Assembly: GCA_037443425.1 (NCBI GenBank)
Contig: JBBIOI010000064.1
Location: 1-19,225 of the forward strand
DNA length: 19,225 nucleotides
Reading direction: 5' to 3'
Source: JBBIOI01 sp037443425
GTDB taxonomy: Bacteria > Desulfobacterota > BSN033 > UBA1163
Shown here piece by piece: positions 1 to 7,191 of this stretch (position 1 is the first letter of the stretch; every line of letters begins with the position of its first letter). The notes under the pieces were generated by a model. It was not told the DNA's origin. It was given only the letters and a program-made list of their open reading frames with translations, and did no database searches. The position numbers and the translations under genes are program-made.

Positions 1-619
1 AGAATTTCTTGTCATCTGTTAAAACCATCCCTCCATCCCCATATCCTCCCAGATTCTTTGTTGGATAGAAACTGAAACATGACATCAATCCAAATGCCCC
101 AGCCTTCTTCCCTTTATATTCTGCTCCGTGTGCCTGACACGCATCTTCAATTACGATCAAACCATATTTATCCGAAACCTCCATTATTGAATCCATATCT
201 GAAGGATGTCCATAAATATGAACTGGAATAATTGCCTTTACCCTTTTGCCCCTCCTCTTTAAATAATCTTCAAGAAAATTTGGATCCATGGTATATGTCT
301 CTGGATCGATATCAATAAATATGGGTTTTGCTCCTGTAAATGAAATTGCAAGTGCAGTGGCAATAAATGAATAACTCACTGTAATGACCTCATCTCCTTC
401 TCCAATCCCCGAGGCTTTAAGGGCTAAGTAAAGGGCATCAGTACCTGAACCAACCCCCACTCCATATTTAACACCACAGTAATGGGCAAACTCTTCCTCA
501 AAAAGAGAAACCTCATCGCCCAATATAAACTTACCCTTTTCAAAAACCCTTTCAATGGCAGAGAAAATCTCATCTCTTATGTTCTGATATTCTCTTTTTA
601 AATCAACAAAAGGAACCAT
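1..619 (-). CDS. DegT/DnrJ/EryC1/StrS sugar aminotransferase, partial (C-terminus off the left edge)
   Basis: PLP-dependent aminotransferase of the DegT/DnrJ/EryC1/StrS family, which aminates keto-sugars bound to nucleotides for LPS or O-antigen sugars. About 206 N-terminal residues are present. They start MVPFVDLKREYQNI, a typical family opening, then show GVGSGTDALYLAL (PLP phosphate contact region), VIPVHIYGHPSDMD and the VIEDACQAHGAEYKGKKAG block (the Asp pairs with the PLP ring nitrogen), and SFYPTKNLGGYGDGG, whose Lys would form the internal aldimine. The ATG has an AGGGA Shine-Dalgarno 6 nt upstream. It lies 26 nt downstream of the epimerase gene on the same strand, so both probably act on one nucleotide sugar. 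Family assignment is very secure from these motifs; the exact sugar cannot be read. Confidence 0.93.
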   Translation of the reverse strand, partial: MVPFVDLKREYQNIRDEIFSAIERVFEKGKFILGDEVSLFEEEFAHYCGVKYGVGVGSGTDALYLALKASGIGEGDEVITVSYSFIATALAISFTGAKPIFIDIDPETYTMDPNFLEDYLKRRGKRVKAIIPVHIYGHPSDMDSIMEVSDKYGLIVIEDACQAHGAEYKGKKAGAFGLMSCFSFYPTKNLGGYGDGGMVLTDDKKF

Positions 620-645
620 CCTAAATCCCTAAATTCACTAATTCA

Positions 646-1647
646 CTATTCCCAATATTGGCTTTTATATTTTCTATAAAATTCTATTGTCCTTCGTAAT
701 CCCTCATCAAGAGAGGTCTTTGGCTCCCAACCAACAACTCTCTTAATCTTCGAAATATCAGTATAATAATCCCCTGGTTCTACCTCTTTTCTCTCTTTAG
801 TAAATTCTGTAAAAGCAACTTTACCTGAACCTGCAATCTCAACAATCTTTTTAGCTAAATCAATAAAACTTATTGGAATACCCGTCCCCACATTAAAGAC
901 ATCTCCATAGGCATCTTTACAGAGTGCTACTTTTAGAAAGCATTCAACAAGATCATCAACATAGAGGAAATCCCTCAATATTCGTCCATCTCCAAAAACC
1001 GGAATAACCTCATCATCAATAGCCTTCCTAATAAACCAGTTTAGTACTCCATATTCATCATGGGCCATCTGATGTCTTGGGCCATATGTGTTAGTAATCC
1101 TAAGGCAAACACCTTCTATTTTATGGACGTCATGATAAACGAGAACCATCTTTTCTGCAGTTAAATTTGTTACCGCATATATACCTTTAGGGTTTGTTGG
1201 ATGATCCTCGTTTACAGGTAGCTTTACACTTGACCCATATTCACCTCGAGTGCCAGCAAAAATGATTTTTGCTTCTTTGTTATATTTTTTACATGATTCA
1301 AGAAGGACCAGTGTCCCCCTGCAATTGATGTCAAGATCCTGGATTGGATTCCTGATACTATCAACATGATTTACCTGGCCTGCAAGATGAAATATAAAAT
1401 CCTGCCCTTTAACCAGATAATCCATGGAATGTTCATCCCTAACATCACTAAAATTTATATGAATACGATCTATAACATCCTTTAGATTAAATAGATTCCC
1501 ACCAAGCCTTGGTAACATATTATCCACCACTGTAACCTTTGCCCCAAGCTCAACTAATCGAATTGTGAGATTTGAACCGATAAATCCTGCCCCTCCTGTT
1601 ACAAGGACTCTTTTCCCGCTGAATTCTTTACTGAGATCTTTCTCCAT
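646..1647 (-). CDS. NAD-dependent epimerase/dehydratase (extended SDR) lacking the usual catalytic Lys
   Basis: Extended short-chain dehydrogenase acting on nucleotide sugars (GalE / dTDP-glucose 4,6-dehydratase superfamily), cytoplasmic, 333 aa, a normal length. It has a Rossmann NAD site GGAGFIGSNL (glycines 18, 21, 24), acidic D42 after beta-2, HLAGQ (87-91), T133 at the Ser/Thr catalytic position in AGTRGEYG, Y157 in GIYAVTNLTAEK, and RDFLYVDD (225-232) near the sugar site. The canonical YxxxK is YxxxN here: position 161 is Asn (codon AAT). The ATG follows a GGAGGG Shine-Dalgarno and overlaps the preceding glycosyltransferase gene by 20 nt, implying coupled translation. With the downstream aminotransferase it probably makes a modified sugar for LPS. 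Whether it is an epimerase, dehydratase or decarboxylase cannot be decided from sequence alone. Confidence 0.9.
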   Translation of the reverse strand: MEKDLSKEFSGKRVLVTGGAGFIGSNLTIRLVELGAKVTVVDNMLPRLGGNLFNLKDVIDRIHINFSDVRDEHSMDYLVKGQDFIFHLAGQVNHVDSIRNPIQDLDINCRGTLVLLESCKKYNKEAKIIFAGTRGEYGSSVKLPVNEDHPTNPKGIYAVTNLTAEKMVLVYHDVHKIEGVCLRITNTYGPRHQMAHDEYGVLNWFIRKAIDDEVIPVFGDGRILRDFLYVDDLVECFLKVALCKDAYGDVFNVGTGIPISFIDLAKKIVEIAGSGKVAFTEFTKERKEVEPGDYYTDISKIKRVVGWEPKTSLDEGLRRTIEFYRKYKSQYWE

Positions 1648-2419
1648 TATCCCTCCTTAAGAAGGTTAATTCCCAATGCTTTGCATATTTAATAAATACA
1701 TAATACATCGTGGAAACTGCAATAATTAAACCTGGTAAACCATCCCTGAAACCTAATTTTAAAAAATACTCTTTTATAAAACGAAAGGGGGGATGAAGAA
1801 GCATTTTAAAAAGGCTAAATTTTTTCCCGCTCTTTTTAAGATCTTCGGCAGCTATTTTTGAGTAGCGATCAATGGTCCTGATCTGATCAGAAATATCCTC
1901 ATAGGTATAATGTAAATATTGATTCTTTAATTTTTTAACCTTTCCATCAACAACGACCTTTGCATGAAGTCCTCCTTCCCATCTACCTCTATCTCTCTTA
2001 TATAATCGGATCTCTCCATCAGGGTACCAACCTCCATATCGAATCCACCTGCCAAGATAATATGTTCGCCTATAAATGAAAAAACCATCAAATGATGTCC
2101 CCTCTCCATTTAATTCGCTTCTTATCTCTTCAACAAGTTCTGAAGGGACCTCTTCATCAGCATCAACAAACATGATCCAATTGCGGGTTGTTAGATCTGC
2201 AGCATATTGATATTGATCCCTGTGGCCTCTAAATGGCACCTGATAGGCTTTATCCGTATATTTCTTGCATATCTCAAAAGTCCCATCTGTACTGAAGGAA
2301 TCAACAACAACAATCTCCTCTGCCCAAGCCAGACTTTTGAGGCAGCGTTCAATCGTTCGTTTATTATTGAATGTCAGTATATATACAGAGATTGGAAGTT
2401 TCTCTTGAGTATCAATCAT
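1628..2419 (-). CDS. Family 2 glycosyltransferase, LPS core WaaE/KdtX-like
   Basis: Cytoplasmic-face GT-A glycosyltransferase, 263 aa. The GT2 opening ISVYILTFNNKRTIERCLKS (residues 10-29) leads to VVVDSFSTDGT (38-47, nucleotide-binding Asp) and the metal-binding MFVDADEEV motif (83-91, DAD at 86-88). The following GGWYPDGEIRLYKR block and basic C-terminal region resemble the WaaE/KdtX group, which adds glucose to the inner LPS core; that subfamily assignment is from family knowledge. A hydrophobic stretch near residues 228-242 (LPGLIIAVSTMYYVF) probably associates with the membrane. It starts 5 nt after the stop of the heptosyltransferase gene and overlaps the next gene by 20 nt, so it sits in the middle of a translationally coupled LPS-core operon. 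Donor and acceptor sugars are inferred only. Confidence 0.88.
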   Translation of the reverse strand: MIDTQEKLPISVYILTFNNKRTIERCLKSLAWAEEIVVVDSFSTDGTFEICKKYTDKAYQVPFRGHRDQYQYAADLTTRNWIMFVDADEEVPSELVEEIRSELNGEGTSFDGFFIYRRTYYLGRWIRYGGWYPDGEIRLYKRDRGRWEGGLHAKVVVDGKVKKLKNQYLHYTYEDISDQIRTIDRYSKIAAEDLKKSGKKFSLFKMLLHPPFRFIKEYFLKLGFRDGLPGLIIAVSTMYYVFIKYAKHWELTFLRRDNGERSQ

Positions 2420-2424
2420 TATTT

Positions 2425-3474
2425 TTATAATAATTCCATCAATTTTTTATTAACAACCTCTTCGACCTCATCTACATTAACAAGGTCCATACATCTGTGA
2501 TCGCCTGGGCAGATCCTTTTAAAACAAGGACTGCATGAAACCTCCTTCTTTATCACGAGATGGCCATTTCCCCATGGGCCTGTTCTTTTAGGATCTGTTG
2601 GACCAAAGATTGCTATTACTGGAGTCTCAATTGCTGTCGAAAGATGCATTGTTCCCGTATCATTGCTTATAAGGATTTTACATCGCTCTAAAATCGCTGC
2701 TAATTCTATAAGTGTTGTCTTACCAACTAAATCAAAACAATCTTCTTTACCAATTATACTCATTATTTCTTGGGCAATAGATTTCTCATCAGCCTTTCCA
2801 AAGATAATGATCTTTGCTCCCCATCTTTTAGCTATCCTCTTTCCTAATTCACCAAACTTAGTAGCGGACCAACATTTAGCTAGGCCATAGGTTGCACCTG
2901 GATTTAGGCCTACAAGTAATCTATTTTTTGAAATACCTAAATCATTCATAAATTTCTCAATAGATGCCCTATCCTCTTCTTTAAGAAAGATCCTGGGTGA
3001 ATAATACTCTATATCATTCCCTAATACCTCAACAAGTTTTCTATAAAAAAAGACTCTGTGTACGTTAAAAAACCCTTCTTCCATCAAGATTCCATGACTG
3101 AGCAACAATGATCTACCCCTATCTTTATAACCTATCCTGATTGGAATTTTAGACAAATAGATTTGAAATGCTGAGTGAAACGAGCGTGGAAAGATAAACG
3201 CAAGATCAAAGCCTTTTTCCCTTAAGATTTTACATATTTTAAAATCCTCAAAAAAATATCCAATCCCTTTTCTTCTTTTAAAGGTTAATATTTCATCAAT
3301 AAATGGAAATCTCGTCCATAAATGAGCCACATCCTCATTGGCAAGGACTGATATATGAGAGCAGGGAAATATATCTCTAATTGCACGAACAGAAGGAAAC
3401 ATTAGTATTGTATCTCCCACCCAATTGACACTCCTTATCAATATCTTATTAACTTTCTTAATATCTAAATCCAA
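2425..3474 (-). CDS. waaF: ADP-heptose:LPS heptosyltransferase II (GT9), probable TTG start
   Basis: GT9 enzyme that adds the second L-glycero-D-manno-heptose to the LPS inner core. From the chosen start it is 349 aa, close to the usual WaaF length. It has RSVNWVGDTILMFP (WVGD 18-21, with the catalytic-type Asp), LNPGATYGLAKCW (donor phosphate region, about 190-202), SNDTGTMHL (270-278, ADP-heptose site) and the C-terminal cysteine cluster CSPCFKRICPGDHRC (314-328) seen in WaaF proteins. The frame is open upstream to another TTG at 3531 that overlaps the previous stop, but that has no Shine-Dalgarno. The TTG at 3474 is preceded by AAAGGGG with a 5-nt spacer and gives an N-terminus fitting the family, so I chose it. 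It follows the WaaC-like gene directly. Confidence 0.9.
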   Translation of the reverse strand: MDLDIKKVNKILIRSVNWVGDTILMFPSVRAIRDIFPCSHISVLANEDVAHLWTRFPFIDEILTFKRRKGIGYFFEDFKICKILREKGFDLAFIFPRSFHSAFQIYLSKIPIRIGYKDRGRSLLLSHGILMEEGFFNVHRVFFYRKLVEVLGNDIEYYSPRIFLKEEDRASIEKFMNDLGISKNRLLVGLNPGATYGLAKCWSATKFGELGKRIAKRWGAKIIIFGKADEKSIAQEIMSIIGKEDCFDLVGKTTLIELAAILERCKILISNDTGTMHLSTAIETPVIAIFGPTDPKRTGPWGNGHLVIKKEVSCSPCFKRICPGDHRCMDLVNVDEVEEVVNKKLMELL

Positions 3475-3527
3475 AAGCGCCCCTTTCTGTTGATTGCAAA
3501 TAATTATAGTAAATAATACATTAATTA

Positions 3528-4592
3528 TCAAACAGTTGTAGATAAAATTTCTTTTGCTGCATTAAAAACATCTTCCACCTTTACGTTTTCTAAACAAATA
3601 AGACTTTTACATGACTTTTTTCTACACGGATTACATCCAACCTCTTTTCTAACCTTTTTATGATAGCCTATTGGCTCATTAATTATCGGATCGGTTGGTC
3701 CATATATTACAACTACAGGAGTCCCTACCATTGAGGCTATATGCATGGGTCCTGTATCTCCCCCAATGTAAAGATCGCTCCTTCTAAAAATTTCAGCCAG
3801 TTTAACGAGAGAACCTGTTTTGGGAGCCAAGATAGAGGCCTCTTTCATTTCCTTACGAATCTCCTCTACCCATTCTAATTCATTTTCGCCCCATGTGAAT
3901 ATGACTGTTGCATTAAGCTCACGGATCAATCGGTCAGAAAGTTCAGAATAATTTCTCCTATTCCATCTCTTATATCTGGTTTTTTGAGAGGTCCCAGGGT
4001 GAATTGCTATTAGCGGTCTTCTAATATCAACATTCAAGGAATTAAAAAAAGATTCAATATATTCTCTATCTTCAGGAGGAATATAAAGATTCGGATTAAA
4101 ACTACTGACTCTTAATCCCAAAGCATTAAGAAGTATAAAATTCCTTTTAATTCTGCTTATCCTTTCTCTTTCAGGCCTTACCTTCAAATTTGAAAATAAA
4201 AAATTAAATTCCTTTACTGATCCTCTGTCAAACCCAATCCTAACAGGAGCCCCTGAAATAAATGAGATAAGGCCACTCTTTAAAATTCCATGAAAATCGA
4301 GAACTACATCAAACCTCTTCTCCCTTAATATAAAGATGAAATTATATATTTCCAAAAGGGTTCTGATTGAGTTTTTAATAGACATTATCCCCGCTATCCA
4401 CCTCCTTCGGGGAAACAACATGACCTCATCGATCTCCGGCTGTGCTTTAAGAATACTAATAGATGGCTCTTCGGTTATCCATGTAATTGAAGATGAAGGA
4501 TAATTCTCTTTTAAAGCCTTAACAGCCGGGATGGTCCGAATAACATCTCCAATTGCGCTAAGTCTTATTACTAAAAACTTCTTTCCTTCCAT
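3528..4592 (-). CDS. waaC: GT9 heptosyltransferase, WaaC (heptosyltransferase I)-like
   Basis: Second GT9 enzyme, 354 aa. By family it transfers the first heptose from ADP-heptose to Kdo2-lipid A at the inner membrane. It begins KKFLVIRLSAIGDVIRTIPAVKALK, with the Asp of the SAIGD motif (D16) at the catalytic position, followed by SITWITEEP and the VMLFPRRRW segment, which resembles the arginine-rich RRWRK segment of WaaC. It then has AIHPGTSQKTRYKRW, GGDTGPMHIAS (ADP-heptose binding) and a C-terminal CNPCRKKSCKSLIC cluster. It is more WaaC-like than its neighbour, though GT9 subgroups (including RfaQ) are hard to separate without alignment. There is no clear Shine-Dalgarno before the ATG. 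It heads the LPS part of the directon, 65 nt after the thioesterase gene. Confidence 0.85.
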   Translation of the reverse strand: MEGKKFLVIRLSAIGDVIRTIPAVKALKENYPSSSITWITEEPSISILKAQPEIDEVMLFPRRRWIAGIMSIKNSIRTLLEIYNFIFILREKRFDVVLDFHGILKSGLISFISGAPVRIGFDRGSVKEFNFLFSNLKVRPERERISRIKRNFILLNALGLRVSSFNPNLYIPPEDREYIESFFNSLNVDIRRPLIAIHPGTSQKTRYKRWNRRNYSELSDRLIRELNATVIFTWGENELEWVEEIRKEMKEASILAPKTGSLVKLAEIFRRSDLYIGGDTGPMHIASMVGTPVVVIYGPTDPIINEPIGYHKKVRKEVGCNPCRKKSCKSLICLENVKVEDVFNAAKEILSTTV

Positions 4593-4657
4593 TTTTAGAA
4601 ATTATTATTTGGAGTAACTTAATATTTAAAACTAATCGTTTGGGAGTTTATATTCTT

Positions 4658-5065
4658 TTAATTTCTCCCAGAAAGGCAGTTTAAAAATTCTTCTGGAAGG
4701 CTTCTCAATTTACCAGTAGAATCCAAACATATATGCTTTGTCTCTCCCTCTGCTACAAACTCCTTATCTTCTTTTCTAATTATATTGTATGAAAATATAA
4801 CCATACGCTTATTAAGTTTCTTTAATCCTGTACGAACAACAATCATCTCATCATATTTTACTGAATTTCTGTATTTACAATAAGCCTCTGTAACTACAAG
4901 TATATAACCCTGTTTCTCAAGATCAGCATATCTAAATCCTTTGGCCCTACAGAATTCTGTCCTACCAACCTCAAACCATACAAGATAGTTTGCGTAATAA
5001 GCCACTCCCATCTGATCCGTCTCTGCATACCTCACTCTAATCTCTATATCAACTGTATCGCCCAT
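4658..5065 (-). CDS. YbgC/FadM-type acyl-CoA thioesterase (hotdog, 4HBT family)
   Basis: Small hotdog-fold thioesterase, 135 aa, a full family length. The signature VRYAETDQMGVAYYANYLVWFEVGR (residues 11-35) carries the 4-hydroxybenzoyl-CoA thioesterase active-site Asp (D17) followed by the YYANY helix; EFVAEGETKHICLD near the C-terminus is also typical. By family it hydrolyses acyl-CoA or acyl-ACP in the cytoplasm. In many proteobacteria the homologue YbgC sits beside tol-pal, and here it again sits among envelope genes (TonB-like, TPR, FtsB). The ATG has a GGAGAG Shine-Dalgarno about 7 nt upstream. The gap to the preceding radical SAM gene is 39 nt, so they are probably co-transcribed. The actual substrate is unknown. 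Confidence 0.88.
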   Translation of the reverse strand: MGDTVDIEIRVRYAETDQMGVAYYANYLVWFEVGRTEFCRAKGFRYADLEKQGYILVVTEAYCKYRNSVKYDEMIVVRTGLKKLNKRMVIFSYNIIRKEDKEFVAEGETKHICLDSTGKLRSLPEEFLNCLSGRN

Positions 5066-5104
5066 ATCTAACTCTCCATTAAACTAAGATATTAATTTCA
5101 CAAT

Positions 5105-5980
5105 CTATAATGCCCTTAAATATTCTGGCCTCAGAATTGCAGGATCTCTCTTTCTAAGTACCTCTCTAATTTTAATTAAGGCCTTATTTTTTTCTTCAGG
5201 TAATCTAATTCTTAATGGCAGATAATTTGATGCATGATTTGAGGCAAAGAAGCAATTCGTAAAATTAGAGTTCTCAATCATTATCTCAAGCTCTTTTATT
5301 AAACCAAAAGGATCAGGAAGTACCAAACTCTGCTCTTCAATCTCTTTCTCAATCGGAGTACCAGGGACAATCATTAGAGAAAGTGCCCCTACATAATCTG
5401 GATCCATTTCTGTAAGTACCATTGCTGTCTGTTTCGCATGGGCCTCACTTAATTCAATACCACCAATCCCTAAAATAACCGTAACAGATAGTAGTATTCC
5501 TGAGTCTTTCACTACTTTTGCTGCTTGGATCATCTGCTCCACAGTCGCATTCTTTTTAATCCGTTTAAGAACTTCTGGATGCCCTGATTCCAGTCCTAAA
5601 TATATGATCCCAAGACCAAGTTCTTTTAAAACCTTTAGCTCATCTACCCCTTTATTCAGAATATCTTTGGCATTTGCGTATATGCCAACTCTTTCAATAC
5701 TTCGAATCTTCATTTTTAAGTATTCTAATATCCTTATTAATTCTTTCTGAGGAATAATAAGGGCATCACCATCTGCTAAGAAAACCCTTCTAAATGGAAA
5801 TCCATATGAACTAGCCTCATCAATATCCTCTTTTATCTCTTCAAATCTCTTAATACGAAACTTCTTTTCCCTATAAGCACCACAGAATGTACATTTGTTA
5901 TAAGAACAACCAACTGTAACCTGGAGGATAAGGCTTTCGGCTTCACTTGGTGGTCTAAAAATCATACCCTCATATTTCAT
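5105..5980 (-). CDS. Radical SAM protein of unknown substrate (Cx4Cx2C cluster motif)
   Basis: Radical SAM enzyme, 291 aa. The cluster motif is VGCSYNKCTFCGAYR with cysteines at 25, 30 and 33, so the first two are separated by four residues rather than the classical three. The coding DNA confirms this, and as I recall GCSxNxCTFC is the normal form in one radical SAM subgroup (COG1032-like). Other support is LADGDAL (69-75, the GGE-like SAM-binding strand), IYLGLESGHPEVLKRI (126-141) and VTVILGIGG. No extra C-terminal cysteine cluster (SPASM or Twitch) is visible; the only other cysteine is a single one in the NSNFTNCFFASNHASN segment, so it probably carries one 4Fe-4S cluster. The substrate is unknown. 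It sits between ftsB and ybgC, 33 nt after ftsB; the ATG is preceded by GAGGG. Confidence 0.88.
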   Translation of the reverse strand: MKYEGMIFRPPSEAESLILQVTVGCSYNKCTFCGAYREKKFRIKRFEEIKEDIDEASSYGFPFRRVFLADGDALIIPQKELIRILEYLKMKIRSIERVGIYANAKDILNKGVDELKVLKELGLGIIYLGLESGHPEVLKRIKKNATVEQMIQAAKVVKDSGILLSVTVILGIGGIELSEAHAKQTAMVLTEMDPDYVGALSLMIVPGTPIEKEIEEQSLVLPDPFGLIKELEIMIENSNFTNCFFASNHASNYLPLRIRLPEEKNKALIKIREVLRKRDPAILRPEYLRAL

Positions 5981-6013
5981 AATATAACACCCTCTTATAA
6001 ATATATCTCTCTA

Positions 6014-6304
6014 TTATTTTTTCTCATCCTGAAAATCGAATAGATATATAATCTCATCCTCTTTAATCATACCCAGTTCTTTCCTTGCAATTTCTTCTAT
6101 ATACCGCTTATCATTCTTGAGCCTTCTAATCTCTTCACTCAATTTTTTATTTTCCTCCTCTATCCTTTTATTTTCTTGCTCGATACGAATTAACTCTTTT
6201 TTAATCCTTATCAAATGTAAGATACCCTTTTCGCCAAAAAATGTAAAAAAGCTTATTGTTAAAACTGGAATAAATATCAATAAGATAAGACGTGTCTTTT
6301 TCAT
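6014..6304 (-). CDS. ftsB: Septum formation protein FtsB / DivIC family
   Basis: Small bitopic divisome protein, 96 aa, the usual FtsB size. It has a short cytoplasmic basic end (MKKTR), one transmembrane helix (about 5-23), then a periplasmic coiled coil rich in Glu, Lys, Leu and Ile (about 32-70), and the family hallmark ARKELGMIKEDEIIYLF (73-89), equivalent to the ARxELGMxxPxE motif. By family it bridges FtsL and FtsQ and helps activate septal peptidoglycan synthesis. There is no obvious Shine-Dalgarno before the ATG. It lies 62 nt after the TonB-domain gene and 33 nt before the radical SAM gene in the same directon. I see no eno gene nearby, although ftsB often neighbours eno in other bacteria. 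Confidence 0.88.
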   Translation of the reverse strand: MKKTRLILLIFIPVLTISFFTFFGEKGILHLIRIKKELIRIEQENKRIEEENKKLSEEIRRLKNDKRYIEEIARKELGMIKEDEIIYLFDFQDEKK

Positions 6305-6366
6305 AAATTTAATTTAAATATACGATAAATTCCAATTTCAACCCCACAATACTTGAAACAAAATTC

Positions 6367-7191
6367 TTATTGAAGTTTAAATTTTAATGCGATACTCCCC
6401 CATTGTTCAATCTGTGGTTGATCCTTCTCTAAGGGAATAAACCTCCACTGCTTTAAATATTGCATCGCAATAGCCTCAAGCTCTGAATCCCCCTTTGTTG
6501 AAGGAACCACCCTTTCCACCATACCATTGGGAGAAACAAATATTGTCATTTCAATCTCAACTTCTGTCTTTATATTAACCTTTGGAAGAGGAGGTCTATA
6601 TAGGATCTTACGTGAAGAAATTGGACCTTTTATCCCCAATTTGATATTCTCCTCTAATGGTAAATCTCGTGAAATTTTTGCTCTTGGACTTAGAAGGCTC
6701 TCTAAAACCTTTTCATCCGCTTTATCTTTTATGTTTTTTAGTTCTATAATATCTTTTGCTGAAGGTGTTGGTACCTCTCTTTCAAAAAGATTTTCTTCAT
6801 ATTTATCTAAGAATCGATTCAGTTCATCTTGCATTTCTTTAAATTCTTTCGAGTTTTTTAACAAATTTAACCTCTCCTCTTCTGAAATATTTTCAATCTT
6901 GGGTGATCTTGGATATTCAGGAAAGAAATCCTTCCAATCTTGATTTTCGTTTAACTCTTCCATTTTCTTAAGAATAATCTCTTCCCTTATACGTTTTTCT
7001 TCAGGGTGAATCTCTGGTTTTTCCACTCTCAATATTCTTTTTGTCACCTTAATAACTATCCCTAAAGAATCTTTAAAAATTGATCGGGGAATTTTATCCT
7101 CAATCATTATCAATAAAAAGATCGCGCCAATAAATATACAGATAGTAATATAAATTAGGTATTTTCTACCTTTTTTGCCATCTCTTTTCAT
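6367..7191 (-). CDS. TonB C-terminal-domain protein with a charged (not Pro-rich) spacer
   Basis: Inner-membrane anchored protein, 274 aa. It has a basic N-terminus, one transmembrane helix (about 11-30), a long charged Glu/Lys-rich helical spacer (about 55-190), and a C-terminal TonB-type domain (about 195-274) recognised by VEIEMTIFVSPNGMVERVVPS, LEAIAMQYLKQWRFIPL and the closing WGSIALKFKL strand. Classical TonB transduces proton-motive force to outer-membrane receptors with ExbB/ExbD; neither is in this window, and the usual X-Pro repeat spacer is absent. The start codon overlaps the stop of the TPR gene (ATGA at 7191-7188) and has AAGGA 7 nt upstream, so the two are translated together. 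A receptor-energising role is therefore not established; a structural role spanning the periplasm with the TPR partner is equally possible. Confidence 0.83.
   Translation of the reverse strand: MKRDGKKGRKYLIYITICIFIGAIFLLIMIEDKIPRSIFKDSLGIVIKVTKRILRVEKPEIHPEEKRIREEIILKKMEELNENQDWKDFFPEYPRSPKIENISEEERLNLLKNSKEFKEMQDELNRFLDKYEENLFEREVPTPSAKDIIELKNIKDKADEKVLESLLSPRAKISRDLPLEENIKLGIKGPISSRKILYRPPLPKVNIKTEVEIEMTIFVSPNGMVERVVPSTKGDSELEAIAMQYLKQWRFIPLEKDQPQIEQWGSIALKFKLQ

Noticed and set aside
632..648. Tandem AATTCACT repeat after the epimerase gene
   Set aside because: Only two 8-bp units overlapping a stop codon; likely chance or slippage, no functional sign.
4643..4670. Inverted TGGGAG/CTCCCA between the YbgC-type thioesterase and waaC
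   Set aside because: 6-bp stem with a large AT loop that overlaps the stop codon and no T-tract in the transcribed direction; not a convincing terminator.
5105..5980. Unusual Cx4Cx2C spacing in the radical SAM protein
   Set aside because: Real in the DNA, but GCSxNxCTFC is, as I recall, normal for one subgroup of radical SAM proteins, so not reported as novel.
6527..6943. Plus-strand open frame of 138 codons opposite the TonB-domain gene
   Set aside because: Ser/Phe-rich translation typical of an antisense shadow of a Glu/Lys-rich gene; no domain and no ribosome site, and the minus-strand frame has clear TonB-domain motifs.
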